A stretch of 64,000 nt of DNA from Pseudoscleropodium purum (Eukaryota > Streptophyta > Bryopsida > Hypnales > Brachytheciaceae): NCBI GenBank assembly GCA_963969395.1, contig OZ017798.1:19832173-19896172 (forward strand), written 5' to 3'. A program made the position numbers and the translations under genes. This document shows positions 39,028 to 50,331 of the stretch, piece by piece. The notes under the pieces are model-generated. The model was given only the letters and a program-made list of their open reading frames with translations. It did not search any database and had not been told where the DNA came from. Positions within the stretch are counted from its first letter, which is position 1, and each line of letters begins with the position of its first letter.

Positions 39028-39287
39028 CAGGGGTGACAAATCAGTACGTCCGCCCCAAAATAGCGTCCGTAATCCGGACGTCCGTCTTCACGGACGCCAG
39101 TGGACGCAGCGTCCCTCCCGCAGTCGGAAGGCGGACGGGCGGGGCGGGGCGGGGTGGACGGGCAGACAGGCGGACGGGGCGGTCCCAACGGACACTGCAT
39201 CCGTCGGGACCGCAAATGTCAGTGGACGCTGCGGACACAACGTCCGTGTCCGGACGTCCCGGACGTCTGACCGTCCTGTCAACCCTA
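39028..39287. mobile_element. GC-rich hAT-type MITE, 260 bp
   Basis: The ends CAGGGGTGACA and (inverted) TAGGGTTGACA match, and the element is flanked by a perfect 8-bp duplication ACCTCTAT at 39020-39027 and 39288-39295, as hAT transposition produces. The interior is very GC-rich, with many GGACGTCCG/GTCCGT words, and stands out sharply from the AT-rich surroundings. A G-run cluster at 39137-39154 could form a quadruplex. Overlapping frames on both strands (38856-39308 plus, 39027-39282 minus) are compositional. Confidence 0.88.
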
Positions 39288-39295
39288 ACCTCTAT

Positions 39296-41050
39296 GATAA
39301 AAATCTAATGGAAATTCAAAACACTATCTTCTAAATTGGATAGCTTTCTTCTTACACTTACAACCTTCTACTTACATCGATATGCACTAAGATTGTAAAT
39401 AATTACATACCAATTATATTTCTACTTTCTTGACTTTCTCAAAATGCTTATTAAAAACATTCATTGCAAATGACTTAATATTATGATATACCTACTAAAT
39501 CTTTTCTACCTTCATTATCATTCTTGTTTTCATTCTCTTCTATGTCATTTTTATTGCTTTTTTCTCTTGCTATCATAGGCACTAGTTCTTCAATAATTTA
39601 ATCTAAGCTCAAAAAACCATCGCCAATAATATTGTTCACCTCTTGGCCTCCAAAATCAAGTGCCTTAGACACTTCACTATAGCCTTCTTTTCTTCGAGTC
39701 AAAACTTTGGTGGCCCCTTTTATCTTAGATTTCAACCTTTCAATTTGAATGGTGTAATACAATTTTTTTTTTCTTTGTTTGTCTACTTGCAACCTAAAAC
39801 TTCAAAATGCATTCAAGCATTTAAGCATTTAAGCATTTAAATTACTACACATACATCTCTAAACAATGAACATCTCAATATTTTTCTATTGCCTATGTAC
39901 TATTCATTGTTTACCCTTTCTATCTTTTGATAATGTTCCTATAGACATTAATTCTATCGAAAAGAAAATACACTTAATTATTCAAAATCTTCAATAACAA
40001 CACATGTCATATGTAATAATCTCTTACAATTTCCCTTTAAATAATAGAAAACAACTATCCAATGCACTAACGTAGAACAAACACTAAGTGCCAAGAAAAT
40101 ATAGAAAGTGAGAATATAAGGTCCTTCAATTCTGATGAAGGTAGTAAATAAAAGGTAATTTAGGATAAGTGTTTCAAATCTCTAAGAAGTAAGAATTACA
40201 CAGTTCTCAAGCAAATCAAAATTATAAAATCTAATAAATCTATTGCTATAAATAATACTTTTGGCATAAATACACTACCACCATTTTCTTAAAACGTATA
40301 CAAAAAAGTTGATTAGGCATTCTTTTTATTAGTATCACCAAATATCAAAATAAATGGGAAGTATTCAAAATGTTAAGTAATACTTTAGATTTTTCTTTAA
40401 CATATTCTGATTCAATATTATATTTAAGGTTTCAAACTAAAGCACATAAGCATTTATTTAAATGTTTATCACTATTAATAAAAAATCTTAATATGTATAG
40501 TACTTTGGATCTTTACTTCTGCTTCCTGTTCTTAATAGTAATTTTTAAATTAATTCATAATAAATATACCTATTTATGTTGTTGCATTGTAAATGCTTTT
40601 ACTATGTAAAAATATATAATTATATTTCAAATCGGAGGGTTATTTTAAAGTATCAAAAGGTAGTTGAAATGACATTTTTTTTTATATTTTATTTTCTTAC
40701 CTTTGTTAGATATTCATTTGATTATAGTTTTTTTTATTTTCATATCAAAAGATATTTTGAAACTTACTTCATATATTAAAAGTTATTAAAATAAAAGGTG
40801 AAGTTTGTTTTACTTTTTTTAAATTTTAATTGATTTTAATTTCACTTAGAGATGCGAATAGAGTTATGGAGAAGAAAAGAATTAGCCAATGGATGAAATG
40901 TGGTCTATGTAGCTTGTTTGGAAAAATCCACTTGCTTAAGTAAAGGAGATGGAAGATGAGGTGAAAAATGAGGTGGAAGAGTCTTCTTCTTCCTCTTCAC
41001 AATTTGCTTAGAAGAGCCATGAGTTTGAAAAAACATAACATGTTGAATTT
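39296..41050. other. AT-rich gene-free stretch
   Basis: Several short frames lie on both strands (for example 39598-39792 minus and 40370-40779 plus). None has a recognisable motif or consistent splice borders. Confidence 0.4.
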
Positions 41051-41059
41051 TGTAAATGT

Positions 41060-41900
41060 TGTAATGAAGTTTTGAAAAAATGTTCTTTTTCTTCTTGTAA
41101 TTCCAAAACCCTATCACTTTCTTTATTTGGAGTTTCTATATGAAAATTATGCTTGAGGGAGTGAGAAAGATTTATTTACTATAAAGTTTGAGTGCAGAAT
41201 TTTTGAGAGCAAAATCTTTAAGAGCCTATAATTTATGAAAAATATTTTTGTTGTAGTTCAGTTTTATAAATATTGTAAATGCTTGTGTTAAATTTCCAAA
41301 AAACTATTACAAACTTGATTTGAGTTTGTAGAATGAAAGTTATGTACTTAGAAGCAAAGTAGTGATGAATTGCCTTTGAATTGAAAAGAGAATTTTGACC
41401 ACTTATAAAATATAAATTTTTTTTTTTATTTTAGTTGAATTTTAGAAGATTGATAGATACTTGTATTAGATTTTCAAAAAGTTATTATATACTTCATTTG
41501 GAGTTGTATAGTAGAAGATTTGGTGTTAAAAATATGAAGGTGTAGAGTTGCTGCCAAAATTGAAAGTATCATTTTCAACATAGTATAAAACATAGGCAGT
41601 ACTTTATTTTGAGTTGAAATTTGTAAAGATTATATATATTGGTATTAGCTTTTTAGAAAGCTATTACACTTTCAATTTAGAGTTATATAATGAGAAATAT
41701 ATATTTGGAAGTGAAGTAGTATTAAACTACCTTTAATTTGAGAAGAAGAAACTTTAGATGGATATAAAATATGTATAATATCTTTTTTTGACTTGAATTT
41801 TTGAGAAGTTGTAGATATGAGTGTTTATCTTTTAAAAAGATATCACATTCTTCATTTGGAATTTTGAAGCAATCATGGCATTCATTTGAGTTCTATGTAC
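41060..41900. repeat. Diverged ~178-bp tandem array, ~5 copies
   Basis: The anchor CTTCATTTGGAG or a variant recurs at 41121, 41314, 41492, 41670 and 41850, with spacings of 193, 178, 178 and 180. Each unit also has a block like TTTAGTTGAATTTTAGAAG and TTGTATTAGATTTTCAAAAA. The unit length is satellite-like, but the copies are strongly diverged. Confidence 0.7.
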
Positions 41901-42088
41901 TTCATTGAAGCATTTTACAAGTTTTATTTTCAATTCATTTAACTTTTTTATAAGTTTTGGTAGTATATTTTGAATTATACTATTTTCTATGGAGCATATA
42001 TAATATATATTCAATTGAAAGCATTATATGAGCATGATATAAGTATTTATACAACTTGGAGAATTCTATAAATATTTAAACGGCTTCA

Positions 42089-42093
<5 letters not shown>

Positions 42094-42142
<49 letters not shown>
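42094..42142. repeat. (AT)n microsatellite
   Basis: About 24 uninterrupted AT dinucleotides. Confidence 0.95.
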
Positions 42143-43740
42143 TAATACACATTAGGAAAAAATTAAGGCCATGGGAAGGTTGAAAGTTTGGAAAGGAGAA
42201 TGATTTTGAGTGCTAGCCTGTTGATTGCTTATGTACGGTGTCTAATGTCCAAATTGGCACTACTAATGCCAATACAACTTTGAAAAATATGAAGATGATT
42301 TGCTAGAAATTCAAAAAAATTGTTCAAAATCCACTAGGCAAATTACCAATTTATTATTTGAACATTTATATTCAAGTCAATTTTCAAAGGCAAAATGAAG
42401 AAATTTATTCATTGATGTATAATGAGATTAAAGTTTGGAGAGGTCATTTTTAGAATGAAAACTATTGTCCATTTTGAATCTTCGAAAGGTATGAGATAAA
42501 TTAAAGATGAGAGTTTGATTGCTTATTGTCAAAACATAAGTGAAACTCTTACTAATCCTACATATTCCACATAGATTGTTTTTCTTCCCACTACCTCACT
42601 TGTATAAGTATCTTTCTTCAACTCATTTTCAAAGTGACTCTTTTTCAATTAGATGGATCCTAAAACAATTTATAATTTTCACTTAAATGTCAAATTTCTA
42701 AAAATTAAATAATGAAGTGTCGAACTTTATTTTTTAACTTTAATTAATTATTCAGTATCAAAATGCCGAACCTACTATCTAAATACAGTAGTCATCAAAA
42801 TAGAAAAATAACTAAGTTTGCGATTTCATTTGGACAATTCATTAGTGAGCCTGATTGTGCACTACTTGCCCATCAAACTAAGTTGGTATAGAGGAAAGTA
42901 TACTTCTAAAAAACACTAACAATGGTGAACAAATCTTCTTAACAACCTTCTACAAGGCTAAATTTTTTTGTAATGCATATTGTTTACATGTATTGTACTT
43001 GTATGGAGATGTCGTATTTCAAATATATTGGTTGAATTTCATTTCTATTTAGTTATGGTATCTTTCATATTCTAGACCAATTCTAGTTGTAGCTAGAAAC
43101 TCTACGTTTTTCCAAGCCAAATTCTCTCTCCAAGACAACGTAATCAATTATTAAACATTTAACTACTTTATTAAAAAAAATTCTAATTTTCTCAAATATG
43201 ATTGTATACTTCTCTATTCACTTTGTAACTATCATGTGTTTGTAATTTACTTAAGTATTTATTCTGGTAAGGTTTCCTTGGACCAATTCAAATTCACCTT
43301 ACTTCCTAAATTCTTATCAAGGTCCCTCATTGTTATACTTTTCTTATCATTTTCTATCCATACATATTATAAAAAACTAGATCATCATCCATTTGTTTTA
43401 CTATATGTTTGTTTCTAATAAAGAACCCTTTCTTTCAATTCATTTTTTTAAAGTGCGATTTTTTTTTAAAACAATATTTATTCATTGTATTATTGTTCAA
43501 GAACATCTTTCAAGTTTGAAAAATATGATTACTTATTTTAACTATACTGTTGCATAAAAGAAGTCAAAGATAATTGCATTGTATAGTACATGATGTTTTA
43601 TATTATTTGTCTTCATTGCCTTATATATACGATGTCAATATAGTTTCTTCCAATATGCTTCCAAAATAAATTTATGTAGATTCCACCTCAAAGTAATATC
43701 CAACCATTTAAAGTCTAAATGTTTTTCTACCACATTTGGG
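42143..43740. other. Gene-free stretch
   Basis: No frame, splice pattern or transposon boundary could be supported in this AT-rich stretch. Confidence 0.4.
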
Positions 43741-43746
43741 TGCCAT

Positions 43747-44588
43747 TTGATAGAGCAATTTATAGATTTGGTGGTTATAAGAGAAAATGGTAAGGAATTA
43801 CCTGTAATTTTTCCAATAGAAATAGATGAGAGTACTTTTGTATTAGTACTGAAGTTAAGTCTTAGGTTTAAACTTAAGTTTTATTCTTTTTATCTAGATG
43901 AAAACATTATTGATCCTAATTTTAGAAACCTTACTTACATTGTTGGACAACTACCATTTTTAGTTATAGAAAATACAATGTAGATCCTCAAGGTTGGAAG
44001 ATATAGGGCTTACAAAGTTGCTAGTAAAGTTGAATCCAACTCTAAAAGTGTAAGAACCATTCCTTTATCCTCTTTTGCTTTCTTTCAAACTCAATTTTTG
44101 AATAGTGCACTACAAAGGAATGCTGCCAATTTTTTTGTCATTTTGAATATGTTTTTTGTCAATTTTTTGTCAAGTGACAGAAAATTGACAGAAAACATGT
44201 CCAAAATGACAAAAAATTGGCAACATTCCTTTGTAGTGGTGTCAAAATTGAACCTTGATTGTACTCTATCACCATCCTTAATTTAGATTCAAAAGCAAAC
44301 TTTTCTAAACCAAGCTTGAATTTAAAGACTCCTTCCATTGCAATTTTATCTACCAATCCTTCATTTATATCAATAGTGACCCTTAATCCAAGTGTCTTTA
44401 TTAGATTAGGAGCATCTATAATTGATTGCTTGAGAGGATTGCATAATTTGAAAGGATGTAAGATTGTCTTATCCAAACTAAACTATAGTAGTATACAAAT
44501 TCAAAAAGTGACAATATCACCTCCATCTTTCAATGACAATGTTATATTTGAATTGTTTGCAATTGATACAAGTGACACCCTATTTTAA
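43747..44588 (+). pseudogene. Unrecognised decayed coding sequence split by a MITE
   Basis: A plus-strand frame with IRENGKELPVIFPIEIDEST and a following LKLSLRFKLKFYSFYLDE stretch runs from 43747 to a stop at 43981. It continues past that stop in the same frame (ILKVGRYRAYKVASKVES) up to a CACTA MITE at 44108. Beyond the MITE a further open frame (to 44588) encodes LNLDSKANFSKPSLNLKTPS and a Ser/Ile/Leu-rich tail. Codon use and continuity look protein-like, and the MITE appears to split one reading unit. No family is recognised. A minus-strand frame at 44159-44476 overlaps and is less convincing. Confidence 0.35.
44108..44238. mobile_element. CACTA-type MITE, 131 bp
   Basis: The ends CACTACAAAGGAATG and CATTCCTTTGTAGTG are perfectly inverted, and GTG flanks both sides (44105-44107 and 44239-44241). 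The element is nearly a full palindrome, with TTTTTTGTCATTTTG arms. The sequence differs from the CACTACTAGAAA family elsewhere in the window, so it is a second CACTA family. Confidence 0.9.
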
Positions 44589-45400
44589 GCAAAACAAATG
44601 GTTGACATGGATAAATGGTACATTGGCTGACATAGGTAAATGGTACGATGGCCATGTTTGATCAAAGACAATAACTACAAATGTAATTAATCAAATGGGT
44701 TTATCTTTCCGAAAATCTAATTGCTTGGGGACATTTCATTAATCCTTAAAAGACAAAGAGATTTGCTATGAACTAAATGTATTAAAAAAAAAAATTCTAC
44801 ATCTCCTTTTACGAAATTATAGGCAATATAGAAGTTATTATAAAAAGCCTCTAATTTGATTTTTATAATTAAATACCATATAAATATTTTTATTTCTTTA
44901 CAAATCAAATTCAAATATTTTAAAACAACTATTCAAATAATTGACAAAATAGAAATCATATTAATTTAATTTTGTTTTATATATATACAATTAATTATAA
45001 TAATCTTCAAAAAATACTAAATACTAAATAATCAAACCAAATTTTTTTTGTTCTTTAATTCAAAAAGATTTCATACTATAATCATAAATATAATAACAAT
45101 TAAATAAAATCTATAAATTAAAATAAAATTTGAAAATATTGTGATGTATTCATCTTATTGAAAAATTAAAATTCATTGGATTTGAAATGTTGGAAGAAAT
45201 GTGCACTATAATTTTGAACATTCAATCTAATACTTCGTAGTATATATTGGCTTAGAATTTCAAAACCAATTTCAATCCAATCATTAAATATGAACATTCA
45301 CTAATTGAATTTATTAAATAAATTCTAAAATAATAAACAATATTTGAAAAGATAATTTTTCATTCAATCAAAACAAAAATCATAAAACAATTTAGAAATC
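44589..45400. other. AT-rich gene-free stretch
   Basis: Downstream (minus strand) of the dioxygenase-like pseudogene. No polyadenylation signal was distinguished from the general AT background. Confidence 0.35.
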
Positions 45401-45403
45401 ACT

Positions 45404-46939
45404 TTAAAACAACTTTCCTTCTACCAATTTCTTGTGGTAGATACTCTTTCTAATTTCAAAGTCAGCCTTCCTTTCAACAATGGTCTTTGTTGGAACTTTA
45501 TCCTTCTTTAGAACATAGTCTTCAATTATTCCATCCATAGGAAGATTTAATAACCTTCTCATTTGCCTAAATAGAGAAGCTTTTTGGAAAAAAACTAATC
45601 CTAGTTGAGATTTCTTCTTGAAAACTCTTGTACAATGATACATAGAACCTGCCCTAAAGCATAAAACATTCCCATGTTTGGGAATAAAGAAGACTCTAAA
45701 TTCAGGCATTGTAAAAATTGAAACTTCTTCACCAACTTCTACATCACCTATTATAAAAACAAATCAATCTTAGTAAAATTTTATATAAATAATGATATAA
45801 TATTAAAAAATTAAAGTAAAAAATCAAAATACTTACCTTTTTATAATTATAGAAAAAATCCATGATTATAATCATCCCGGTCGACATGTGGGCAATAATT
45901 GTAATTCTTTATTAGAGCAAAAGATGTAAATGGCATATTTCTAATGTATAGATTCACATCGCCAAAACCTTTAACCGTTAATATTTTCTTCAAATGAAGA
46001 AAAACCACAAGGTACTTTAACTGATTAACTCAAGACGATCAGAGATAAATGTAGCCAATTCTTCTGAAAGTTTATAAACATTTGTATTTTTGTGTACATA
46101 CCTATAAAATAAATATATACTAATATTAAAAATATTGACCAAAAATACAAAATTAATTCAAAAAGACATAACAAACATTGAAAAGATTATATTATAAAAT
46201 ACATTGAAAAAATACATTAAACTATTTACCAATCAATGTCACCCATTGTGCAACACATTCCAAATGCTTTCATGTTAGAACTTTGAATCTTCTTCGAACT
46301 ATCCACCAGATATCCTTTCATCTTTAAATATGATGATGCTCTTGTGATTAAAGCCAAATCAACTTTAGAAAAGATATCATTCTTTAAACTCTCAATAAAA
46401 GAATTTGAAGGTGAGTCTTCATGAAGAATGAAAGGATGCTCTAACCTTGTAAAATTCGATAATAGTATGTTTAATCCAACATTTGTATGTTTGAAATCCT
46501 TTTGCCATAACTTATATATGAAGAATTTTGTTACCAAAGCAAGATCTTGGAAATTTTCTTCACTTCTTTTTATAACAATTTGTTTCAACTTCCCATGTTT
46601 CTCAACATGTTTAAGTAATGTCTTCAACTTCACCTCCAACTCTTCTTCACATTTTTCACAATAAAACTTTTTCTTTCTAAAAACCCAATCTATGCCATAC
46701 TTGACAAACATAAGTAGTAAATTATAAATAGTCTCATTGCTAATATGTCGACTAAATGAATAGTGGTCTTCAAGACTCTTCCTATTGATGGAAACTTCAA
46801 CATTACAATAAATGCAAAGATCAAAACCATTTGAAGTTGAATCCTTCCCCAACTTCAATTGCCATATAAAACGACCTTGGAATATTTCAGCATCCCCTTC
46901 TTCAATGATTTATGATTGATCTCTTCTTCTTTGAGCCAT
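45404..46939 (-). pseudogene. C2H2 zinc fingers + 2OG-Fe(II) dioxygenase-like pseudogene
   Basis: Three minus-strand exons (46939-46230, 46101-45837, 45747-45404) have GT/AG borders and matching phases. Exon 1 begins MAQRRRDQS, has a stop at codon 10, then FDLCIYCNVEVSINRKS followed by a histidine pair and FYCEKCEEELEVKLKT followed by HVEKH, which look like two C2H2 fingers. Exon 2 has one frameshift and then NYNYCPHVDRDDYNHGFF, giving the H-x-D iron-binding pair. Exon 3 has GEEVSIFTMPEFRVFFIPKH and NVLCFRAGSMYHCT, with the distal iron-binding histidine and downstream basic residues that could bind 2-oxoglutarate. Two stops lie just before the exon 2 donor. The order fits the 2OG-Fe(II) dioxygenase fold. 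TET/JBP-type DNA hydroxylases are one candidate subfamily, but I cannot separate them from other branches. Confidence 0.6.
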
Positions 46940-48981
46940 CTTCGTTTCTTGTTTTTTTTTCCATCATGTTATAAATATTAAATGGTATAAATAAATTAGT
47001 ATTGAACATATTATAGTTTATTGGTTATATAAGACAAAAATTTAATTTGCTTAAACTAAATATTCATTGATTTAGAAATAAGATTATCAATGTTGATGAA
47101 GATATAAACCAAAATATAAATTTGTGAATGGCTTTCACCTTGAATACTAAACCACAATACGTAATGTAAAAGGATTTTTTTCAGATTTAAATAAAAAGCT
47201 ACTATTAAGGATACTACTTAATGTAAGCCACTTTTCACTTATACCAAAGCCATTTCACAAATTTATATTGAAATTAAAATTTTTACCATCAAACAAACAA
47301 TCTTTGAAATAAATAAAAATATAAAATGAAGATAAGTTTTCTCTCTAAATCCTACATAATCAAACTACTTAAAGATATATCTATTAAACCTTCAAAAGAT
47401 GATAATATACATACATTTAAGAATTTGCTTCAGAACTAAAAGAAAATAAGCTTGAGTTGAAGATAGTAAGCTTTAGCCTTTTAAATATATAGGCCGCATA
47501 GTTTAAAGAAAAAATGAGAGACAATAGAAGGTTCTCCATCTTAAACGTTAAAAATAGTGAAGTATTTACCACTATCGATTTCTACATCCAACAATAACCA
47601 TGACCTCTTGCGTCTATGTACTAATAGAATCTCAAACAAAGGCTGAGAATTCGTGAACTCAAACTAAATATCTAGTACTATATAAATTTTGAGCAATATG
47701 CAATGGGTAGGTAATGGTTATGGAGTGATTTACAATTTAGAAGCAAGTGTTTAGCGGGTTTGAAGGCATTGCAAATTGACATTACTCAATTTAAAAAAAT
47801 TAACTTGTAATGGACTTGATCCATCTAAAATGGTCAAACTTCTTATTTAAGCTAAAATTAGTCTTTTAAATTGTACTTAAACAACAATTTTCAAGTTGTA
47901 CACTCCCTGTTCACCAGTTTCCACTCTCCGCTCTTTGCTTGTATACTAGCAACGTTACTGTTATTTAGATATTCACACTATATTTTATACTCAAACTTTT
48001 CAATCAAAACACCCATATACAAATAAAAAATACACAACTCAATATGACTAGGACATATAATGGATGCTCTTTCAATAATGAATAAGAATAATATAAGAAA
48101 AATATAGCCTAATAGGAATTGAAAACAAAATAGTTATCAATTAGAAAAAAAGGATGACAACTGAATTTCAACTACCAATTTGAAATTGATTTCAATTGCA
48201 ACCATGCTAATCCATTTCCAACTTGACTTGAATAAACTCCAACTTGGTAACCTCATTCATTTAACTTGACAACTACCATCTTAATTTATTTACCTATTTG
48301 GTGAACTTTAGTTCATCGAACTAAACTAATTTCAAAAGAATACTAAACAATACATCCAATTTGATAAAAGAATATACACATTTATCAAATTGACAAACAA
48401 ACAATTCAATAAAAATGATAAGAGAACACAAAGCACACAAAAATAACCTCAAAAGTCCAAAAAAAATTTTGAATAGCATATTTATAAATGGTGATGAATT
48501 AGAGAACCATCCAAAGTACACAATTAAAGTAAGGGCACTTACATATCCCATAATTATTTTTTTGTTTTTACACAATATGAGAATTCATATTGTCAAAGCA
48601 CAACTAAAAAAGAAATAAATAAAGTTATTAATCCACCTATCCATTAAAATAGTATTGAATACAAAACTCCAATTATATACATTCTATATAATTAAATATA
48701 AATCTATATAAATGTCCAATGTATAAGTAACATGTGTCTTATGAATTTAAAGAAAAAACCATGCTCAATTGGCACTTGACAATAACAAGGCTTCAACTTG
48801 TAACATCTTAAGACCTATTTTCAATCATTTAAAGAACTGAGCATAGTTATTGGATGTGTTTAGAGAATAATTTTTTTCCCATCTTATAAAATAGATTTTT
48901 TAAGAAATCGAATTTTTTTCATTTTTTTCTTCAAAAATGAAATTATTATAAATTTTTTTATTAAAATAATTGTGAGCTCAA
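46940..48981. other. AT-rich gene-free stretch
   Basis: Frames at 48321-48575 (minus) and 48415-48618 (plus) overlap and lack motifs. No transposon boundary was found. Confidence 0.4.
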
Positions 48982-49148
48982 TAGTTGTCACCTAGGCCTC
49001 AGGATTTTCTTTTTTTTACTTTCACTTATTTTTTATAGCCTTTTTTAAAGTCTAAAATACCTAAGAAGTGTATTAACACTATATTAGTAGAAGTTCCTAC
49101 AATTATAAGGTATTATTTTCCAAAAGTTTGGAAGTGCTTTAAGCACTT
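48982..49148 (-). repeat. Repeat A, copy 2, part before the insertion
   Basis: This stretch aligns with the reverse complement of about 25922-26098, sharing AGTTGTCACCTAGGCCT and TAGAAGTYCCTACAATTA. It is broken after GAAGTGCTTTAAGCACTT by the 3.27-kb insertion and resumes at 52421. Confidence 0.75.
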
Positions 49149-50331
49149 TATCGCAGCACAGGGCAGGTAAATTCCCCATTATACTCACAAAAATCGCTCT
49201 AGAGTATAACTAAGTGACTCTAAAGATCGAACCCACGAGATCCTGTGAAGTATCTAGCTCTATTAAGCAGTTAAGCTCAGTCAGTATTCCAATCTTACTT
49301 TCTGGTCCTAGATCTAGAACCAGAAACACCACCACACCGGATAACTATAGACCGGAATACTCCTTCTTCCGATCCTACTAACTATCCGGTCTGTGCAAAT
49401 ATCCAAATCCCAGGATCTTACAACTTCCGGTCCTGGAAATCCATCCTGACCAATCCGGTCCGGATGGTCATCATGTATCCGTAATCCTATCTGGTTTGGT
49501 TTTGCCTCTGTTTCACCATCAGAGGGGTCGCCGCTTACATTTGAGAGTGGTAGGCCCACCACTCCTTCCGTGACTTATAGTGGCTGAAGACCCACTGTCC
49601 TACTTCCTAAACTCCTAAGCTAATCCAGATCCGGTTTGGTCCTTCACAACAACCCAGATAGCAATCCGGGTTGTAGGTCACACAAAGACCCCACACTCGA
49701 CCCTCTCATACTACAACGACCTTGATGCTACTTCCGATCCGTGCGAAGATAGGTGGTAACAAGTGTACTCGTCCGTTCCAACATCGACTAAAGCTCTTCC
49801 GTTTGCCAACTAAGGCGGTAAGACCTCACAGGAGATCGGACACTCGACCGGATTTCCCACACGGGAGTTCTAGCGCAGCTAAGGAATCCCTCCCTATTTG
49901 TCTAGCCTAACAACGGCTTTCTCACCCGGAACCTGGAACTCTAGAAGTGCTGAGGAACTAAGTTCACTCCCAACTCTTAGATACCTACTCACATGCACAT
50001 AGAATCAGAAAAGAAAACACCAAGGGGAGAAATCACTCGCAAACCGGCTTACACTATCCTAACTCCACATCATATAATCCTGTCGCACTAGAGAGAGACA
50101 CACAATGAGGAGAAGGGGAAGGCACAAGAGATTTACAAAATGAAGACTCCCAGTTCCCATTGCAGGAACCGATTTATATACCAAATGTAAAAACCCTAAA
50201 AGTACAAAGCGGAGCGGAAAACCCGTGGGGGTCCGCCGCCACCCTAATTCAACTTCCGGTCTAACCTAATACTATTGAGCCGGATCCGGATCCAGATCCG
50301 CTCCTACTCCTAACTCAAATCAAAATCCTAT

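Noticed and set aside
39027..39308. Several overlapping Arg/Pro-rich frames
   Set aside because: They are by-products of the extreme GC content of the hAT MITE.
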